Of a stretch of 64,000 nt of DNA, positions 13,901-21,900 are shown piece by piece. The translations under genes were made by a program, and so were the position numbers. Positions within the stretch are counted from its first letter, which is position 1. Every line of letters begins with the position of its first letter. Under the pieces are notes generated by a model that was not told where the DNA came from, made no database searches, and saw nothing but the letters and a program-made list of their open reading frames with translations. Source of the DNA: Siderastrea siderea (Eukaryota; Cnidaria; Anthozoa; Scleractinia; Rhizangiidae); assembly GCA_964030785.1 (NCBI GenBank), contig OZ034979.1, forward strand, positions 36,382,484-36,446,483, in the 5' to 3' direction.

Positions 13901-14259
13901 TTTAGCTTTTATTTTGCATATGTCCTTTTTTTGGTGCACTTTTTATTTGCAATGCACTCTGGCATCTAAAGGCTTTTTGTCATCTTGTCATCTTTCCTCC
14001 TAGGAGTCAGAGAGCTGTGCCAAGGTTTATGCCATCATTTATGAATTTACAATTTGTTAGAATATGAAGTTACGTTTTGAAGAAAGACAAGTTTTGGATG
14101 ATCATCCAAAACATCTTCTTCAAAACTTTAAACTGTCAAGTGTTTTCTTAAGGCATTAATTTGTTTACTGCTGGTACTGCTTGTATACTGTTGGGACGAA
14201 AAGCCTGAGAGCTGAGAACTACTGTACATTACATGTTTCACTGTATCCAACCACAGTTA

Positions 14260-14337
<78 letters not shown>

Positions 14338-17300
14338 TTAATTGACCACTCCCCATGAGGGGCTTTTTAGAGACAATGAAAGAAGTAATTTCAATGAACA
14401 AAAAGCTTTTTAAGAATCCCAACTGGCGGGGAGGCAGACCAGTTGGCTTTTTTACAAGGGTGGCCGAGGAGTTGAACTTGGGGCTACCAAGAACAATTCC
14501 AGCTAGTGCTCAGAGCGGGACTTGAACTTGGGACCTCCGGATTTCAACTCTGGCACCCTAACCACTTGGCCACGCTGCCTCCCGTCAAGTTTCTTACCAA
14601 AGTGTTATTAAGTTCACACAGTTGACTGCAAGTTAGTTTTCACAGCAAAGACAGCATATAAAGTATGTTATTCCTAGTTAAAGTACCTGATATTTTTAAA
14701 TGGTGTCTTACCAAAGTGTTATCAAGTTCACACAGTTGACTGCAAGCTAGTTTTCACAGCAAAGACAGCATATAAAGTATGTTATTCCTACTTAAAGTAC
14801 CTGATATTTTTAAATTGTGTCAACATTCGCTTCAACATTAATTTTGCTTAACATTTTAAACTTGTTGAAGAAAATGTTAAGATTGATTGAAGAGGTTTTT
14901 CAGTGTACTGAAATATGTCAAAATGTTGAAACAATGTCGAGTCAAAATTTAAACCATTCTCAATTTGTCTCAACATGCGTTCGACAAACAATGAAAGGCT
15001 TGTTCAAAGGTCTCAGGATTTAATTTGGTAAACGTTAACATGCAAACATGTTAAAACTGTTTAATTGGGCCCTAACATGCATTTTTTTTTTGTTTTCTGT
15101 TATAGGATAATGAGAGGGACTTTCTCCTTAGACTCCAGAGCTCATTACAGCATGTTCTCCTCTATGAAGATCCAGATTTACAACGCCAAACGCATAGCAT
15201 AGTCCCTCTTGTTGAGTTGAAGAAAAAAGCCAAGGAAGCTAGTGAAAGAACAAAGCAGGGTGGAGAGACTGGGGTGGATGAAAAAGACTGTCTTATCTTA
15301 GAACTTCTTTCTTGGTTTAAAGGTAGGTATATGATGTACGTGTATATGATTGTATATGGTATATGATTGTTCTGCACAAAGTAGTTCTTTCTTTCGAGTC
15401 TGTGGATGAAATCCTAAAATGTGACCATTCAAACGAAAGCTACTGAGCAGTACTTTCCTGTGGTGCTGTTTATTATGCTGTACAAGATGGTTCAACCTTT
15501 TCAGTCTGTGAATGAAATCCTGCAGTGTGACCATTCAAATGAAAGCTACTGAGCAGTACTTTCCTGTGGTGCTGTTTATTGTGCTGTACAAGGTGGTTCT
15601 AACTTTTGTCTCTGTGGATGAAATCCTAAAGTGTGACCATTCAAATGAAAGCTACTGAGCAGTACTTTATTGTGGTGCTGTTTATTGTGCTGTACAAGGT
15701 GGTTCTAACTTTTGTCTCTGTGGATGAAATCCTAAAGTGTGACCATTCAAATGAAAGCTACTGAGCAGTACTTTATTGTGGTGCTGTTTATTATGCTGTA
15801 CAAGGTGGTTCTAACTTTTGTCTCTGTGGATGAAATCCTGCAGTGTGACCATTCAAATGAAAGCTACTGAGCAGTACTTTCCTGTGGTGCTGTTTATTAT
15901 GCTGTACAAGATGGTTCAACCTTTTCAGTCTGTGAATGAAATCCTGCAGTGTGACCATTCAAATGAAAGCTACTGAGCAGTACTTTCCTGTGGTGCTGTT
16001 TATTATGCTGTACAAGATGGTTCAACCTTTTCAGTCTGTGAATGAAATCCTGCAGTGTGACCATTCAAATGAAAGCTACTGAGCAGTACTTTCCTGTGGT
16101 GCTGTTTATTATGCTGTACAAGGTGGTTCTAACTTTTGTTCTCACACACCACTGGTAGCCATGCCAGGCCGACCGCCACCTGACCTTTATTACAAACTCA
16201 ACAAAACCATACATGTACATCCTGCATCACAAGGAAAAATTACACAATGGCAAAAGCTCACAAAAAATATCGCGCCAACTAAAAATCTTAGGGCGGGTGG
16301 GTGGGAAAAGGTCAGCAATGGCGGACGCAACAAAAACAACTGCCCGCCAAAGGTCACATGACCCTTTCCCAGGTCCCAGCGGTGTGTGAGAAAAACATTT
16401 TCCACTTATTTCGTTTCACTCAGCCAGTGGAAAATAACACATTCTGTGGATGAAATCCTCAAGTGTGACCATTCATATGAAAGCTACTGAGCAGTACTTT
16501 CCTGTGGTGCTGTTTACTGTGCTGTACAAGGTGGTTCTAACTTTTGAGTCTGTGGATGAAATCCTATAGTGTGATCATTTAAATAAAAGCTACTGAGGTG
16601 TTCTCTCCTGTGTTGTTGTTACTTTTGCTTACTTCACAGTTCAGTGTTTTGAATCTGTAGATGAAATACAAAAGTATGACCATCCTTTTTCCTTTGTTAT
16701 CTTTTTTAGTTTTCACGCAAACCAAAACTGCCGTCTTACTTTTGTAGTGTAAGACACTCTTATTATTTCAGTATATATTTCCTGTCTTTTAGAATGTTAA
16801 TAAAAGGAAGGATGGGGAGGAAAAATGAATTTTAAACCAATTAACAAAAATAAGATTTAAAGGTGACTTAAATAATAATGACAGAAAATAAAACAAACAT
16901 CGGAAATACATAGCATCTTACTGTGTCTTTTGTGTTAAATTCATTTCAGGCACATTTTTTAAGTGGGTGGATAAGCCACCTTGCCCATCCTGTGGTTCCT
17001 TGACATTCCCAGTGGGTGTGGTCCCACCGACACCTGAGGAGGCCATGTGGGGTGCTGGCAATGTGGAAAGTTACAAATGTCAAAACTGTGGGAAGGCAAC
17101 AAGATTTCCTCGATATAATCACCCAGCTAAACTCTTAGGTAAGAGATCCGATGCTTTGTAGACTTGATCTTCCCTTTTCTTCCCTCAAGGAAAGCAACGG
17201 TTCTTTACCATTTACAGGGGGAAACCGGTTGGTCTACGGTTTGTGCAAATGGTAAGCAAAACCTACCGAATGGGAAATTCCGTTCGAGATAAGCATGTAC

Positions 17301-18940
17301 CATTTGTGCAATTCACTCTAATTTGCAGAGAGTCTGGAACTAGTTTGACTATTGGCGCAGGACCTGGGGCCCGTTTCTCGAAAGTCCCGATATCTTTTCG
17401 GGCCCGGAAAGCTTTTTTATGAGTGGAAAGTTTACGTTAAAGATTCACATTTTGTTGTTTTTTTAAGCTAAGCAGTAAAATTGTAAGTTGATGAAACAAG
17501 TCGAGCTGGTTTGCACGCTAAAAGCTACACCACCATTCTATAGATTCTTGATTTTAAAATAAAGCTCTGGGCCCGAAAAGCTACCGGGACTTTCGATAAA
17601 CGGGCCCCTGGAACTGGTACAAGATAGCAAATGGAACACAATTTTGCGTTTGGATATTTCGGTTGGGAATTTTGGACTACCATCTTTAAGACGTTCCATT
17701 TATTTTGGAAATTTTCCGGTCGGGCAACCAAAATAGCCTTACCATTTACAGTCCAACCGAAATTTCCGTTTTTTTGTTGTAAATGGTAAACACTCTTCAT
17801 GTAGGCAATTTGAAAATGACCTGCCTCAGAGAAACTGGTCTCCGTGACGAGTGGATGTTCAAAATTAATCTCAGAAACATTAAATTGCACTGAATTTTGT
17901 ATGTCGAGTTCTATGCATTACTCTGTTGAAATCTATGGAGACAGTTGCTCCAGAATTCTGACTAAAATCAACACTTTTCTCTTGAACTTTTGATTGCCTG
18001 TTGGTTCTAATCAAAAAATCGCTGTCAAGTGTCAGCTCGTAAGTGGGCTAATTCCTTCACATTGTGATGTTGAATTTCTGGACATCCTTTTCAATATATA
18101 TATTTTTGTTATTTGCAACTTCGTTACACCCTCGAGTGAAGGTGTTCTTGGCTTCACGACCCAGCGTTATGTTCTTGACCAAGCTTTAAAGACTGATTTG
18201 AGAAGACAGACCTTTTTTCCCAGAAAAAGGGAAAAGGGTGGGGAGGGGGGGATCCCATTCAAAAGGACTGAGCTACATGTTGTAAATTTTGAAAGGAACC
18301 CCTAAAAGTTACCAGAAACTCGTTTTCATGTTCATCACCAGCAGCTTATCACGCGCACGTCAGGTTTCCACGCGGCAGGCGATTTTCGCGCTTGATCGCG
18401 TCTTCTTTTTGCTCGACTGTCCGTGGGCGGAAAGAGAGACTGCTTGTAGTCTAAGAACTGATGATACTTCTTTCTTTCTTGTGCAGAAACTCGCAGAGGA
18501 AGGTGTGGCGAGTGGGCCAATTGTTTCACGTTATGCTGCCGAGCTGTAGGATTTGAATCGCGTCACGTGCTTGACTGGACAGATCACGTGTGGACTGAAG
18601 TGTACTCAGAAGCACAACAGAGATGGCTTCATTGTGATGCTTGTGAAAACACCTGTGATAAACCACTTATTTATGAGGCTGGCTGGGGAAAGAAGCTAAA
18701 TTATATCATAGCATTCTCTCATGAACAGGTCAGTAGGCCTAAAGGCCTGTTTTCAGTAGTGTCTGTCTATCTGTCTGTCTGTCTCTCTGGCTAGCTGACT
18801 GACTGACTGACTGACTGACTGACTGACTGACTGACTGGCTGGCTGGCTGGCTGGATGGCTGGCTGGAGACCTTATTATTGCGGCCTTCTTATTTGGCTTG
18901 TAAAAAGGCTTTGTCTGTCATTTTTTTTGTGTAAATTTCC

Positions 18941-18973
<33 letters not shown>

Positions 18974-21900
18974 GGTATTGTCTGGGAAGCGACTCCACTG
19001 ACTGGGCACTCCAATCACCCACCATTAGCGCTAGGCTTCACCTTCGCGGCCAGTTGCTGGCCAGATTATCAGCAACAACTGATGCGGAAAAGTAAAAGTA
19101 TTTTATTTAACAAATAGATTCCATTTGGCCGTGCGTGTGTACTTTGATAACGCACAGAGGACGTCAAAACGTGGTAAGAACAAACAAATACTCTACGAGC
19201 GACAGGCGAGTAGCGTGACTGATGTTCTTACCACGTTTTGACGTCCTCTGTGCTTGATCAGAGTACACACGCACGGCCAAATGGAATCTATTTGTTTTAT
19301 CTGACATTGTTTTGATGTCGTTCATCCCAGTTCTCTTTTGTTTTGTGTTCATTAGGTATTGGATGTGACATGGCGTTACTCTGCTAAACATGATGAGGTT
19401 CGCAGGGCAAGAACTTTGGTATCTGAAGAATGGTTAGAAATGACACTTGCAGGAATGACTGAAGAGGTAAGATTAGCACTGTTATAGAAATAAAACCGAA
19501 TATGAATATATGAAATAACCATATATTTGAACTGCGGATAAATATAGAATTATATGAAGATCATCGCAGTGAAGGTGTTTCAACTTAAAACACCTCCACT
19601 GCGATGATCTTCATATAATTCTAGAAATAAAACCATTACTGCACCGTGTTAGTGATACTTTAATGCTAAAAACAAATTATGGCGTAAGTAATTTAACATT
19701 TTCGAGTGGTTTTTAATCCTTTAAGCCCTAACAGTGACGAAAATGAAATTTCTCTTTACATTATCAACACTTGTTCAAAAATTCAAGTGATGAGAATAAA
19801 GAAAGTGATCACCAAGGATGAGATGTCTTGACAACTCTTACGTCTCACTTAGTGCGACCGAAAGACGCCCTTGAACCAACTAAACAAGACGGTGTCGTCT
19901 ATAAGATTCCATGTGAGTGCGGCAAAGTATACATCGGGGAAACAGGGAGAGCGATGCAAGAAAGGATAAAAGAACACGACAGAGGTATACGGCTTGCTCT
20001 TACGCAAACCTCCGCAGTTTCGAAGCACGCTGATGAAACGGGGCATCTTCCTATTTGGGAAGAAGTTAAGCTTATTGATCGTGACCCTCACTGGTACACA
20101 CGTAGGGTCAAAGAGGCTATCCATATAAGACTTCATCCTAATAACATCAACAGAGATAGTGGAATTGAAATTCCGGAAGCTTGGATACCTACGACCAAAA
20201 AGCACAACAGCCGGTCAACCACAGAGCGGACCTGTGAGGGAACAACATCTAATAGTCGGAATAATAATGAGGATCGAACTGCACCAATAGCAGCGAACCA
20301 ACATGCTACAAATAGCGACACGTAAACAATCGACCTCATCGCCTGATGAAGACTAGCAGTATTGCAGTCGAAACGTCGCGATCAACAACTCAAAGCGATT
20401 CCATCGAGAGACAAACGAATAAACGTTCATCTTTCCTAAATTCTTCTTACTACTTCCATAAGAAATGTATGGAGAGCAGTGACGAGAATGTGCATTTTTA
20501 TAACAGGGCTTAAAGGGTTAATTGAGTGCGGTAAAACCAAAACCAGAGTATCCACTCTGACCAATCACAACAGACACGAACAACATAATGAACCAATCAG
20601 AAGACAAAGCAAATACACGTTACCAGCGTCAAACGCGGGAAAACGCGCGCAAGCAAGTCTCGATAAGCTTCATTTTACTTCTAATTGGTTAAGAAAGTGG
20701 CGCAGGGTTTTGAACCAATCGCAAAAGCAAAAGCATGGTGTAGATCAAAGAAAAAACTTCTGGTCAGCCTCCCATCACTTAGGATTCTTACAAAAATTTG
20801 GTTTGGTCTGTGATATTTCTTTGTGCTGTTTGTGCTTAGTAATCTGGCTTCTGGAAGGGAAAAACTTAATTCTTTCTCGTGACAAGTTTATCTTTGTCAA
20901 AGTTTGCCTTATACAGCGTCGAAGAGGCTGCAAAACGTCTCTGTCAAGGTTTGCCTTATACAGCGTCGAAGAGGCTACAAGACAAGCCTCTCTTTATCAA
21001 ATGTTCTTTTTGTAGAGTCAAGGCTCTACAAAAAATTGGCCTTTTTAGCGTCAAAGAGGCTGGAAATCAAGCTCCTCTTTACCAAATTATTTCCTTTTTA
21101 GTGTCGTTAGTGCTTTTTTCTTCATCTACTTATTTCTTTTTGGCGTCAAAGAGGTTAGAAGCAAGTTTTTCCTTTACGAAATTATTTTTTAGCTTCAAAG
21201 ACGCTAAAAACAAGATTCTCCTGATCAAACTGTCCTTTTTTAGCGTCAAAGAGGCTTAAGTGAAGAGCGGCGGCATGTTCTGATGGAACGCCAAGTGAAG
21301 GAACTTGTGGAGTTTTTTACCATTAAATCTGTTCGTGATGGAGAGCTTCAAGGAAGGGTGTCGGGTGATTTGGCTTGGAGGCTGCTACGAGGAGAAACAA
21401 GACCACAACAGGATGAATACAAAGTATGTAAAACACCACGAGGTCGGGTTTATTGTTGTTGTCCCCCCACCCCCGCAATTTTTGGTTTCTGTGGGCTAAA
21501 AAACCATAAGCCCACCACAACGTTTTGTTTCCCATCGCCCTCTCTTTCGTGAAAGGAAAAATTAATACTCTCTGTTTCATTTTCTCTTCACTGTAGCACG
21601 AACCTTATATTTATAAACCAACTGATGAAGAAATTAAGGCAAAAAGGTAGGTTCTTAAGGTCATTAATGTATTCATCAAGTGAAAAAAGACACTGTTTTT
21701 GTATAAGTTTGCATCCTACGCATCACGTGACTAGATATCGTGACGCGGCATCGCGATATTGGATACCGCTTGGGAGACACCCTAAATATCCCCCCAGGCG
21801 ATATTCTCAGTTTCACAGTTTGCTCTAAATAAATCTTTCGAGGGAATGCAACTGACCGTTCTGGCAAAACTAGCAAAATGGTCACTTTGGAAGTGCGAGA

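Larger units (their letters stand above)
19724..20519. mobile_element. AACCCTTTAAGCCC-family element split by a Penelope-like fragment
   Basis: Left arm 19724-19831 (CCTTTAAGCCCTAACAGTGA) and right arm 20437-20519 (AGGGCTTAAAGGGTTAA) match intact copies. The inserted 605 bases hold the GIY-YIG frame and a ribozyme-like motif. Confidence 0.85.

Noticed and set aside
14219..14422. Poly-Tyr minus-strand frame
   Set aside because: Product of an AAT microsatellite.
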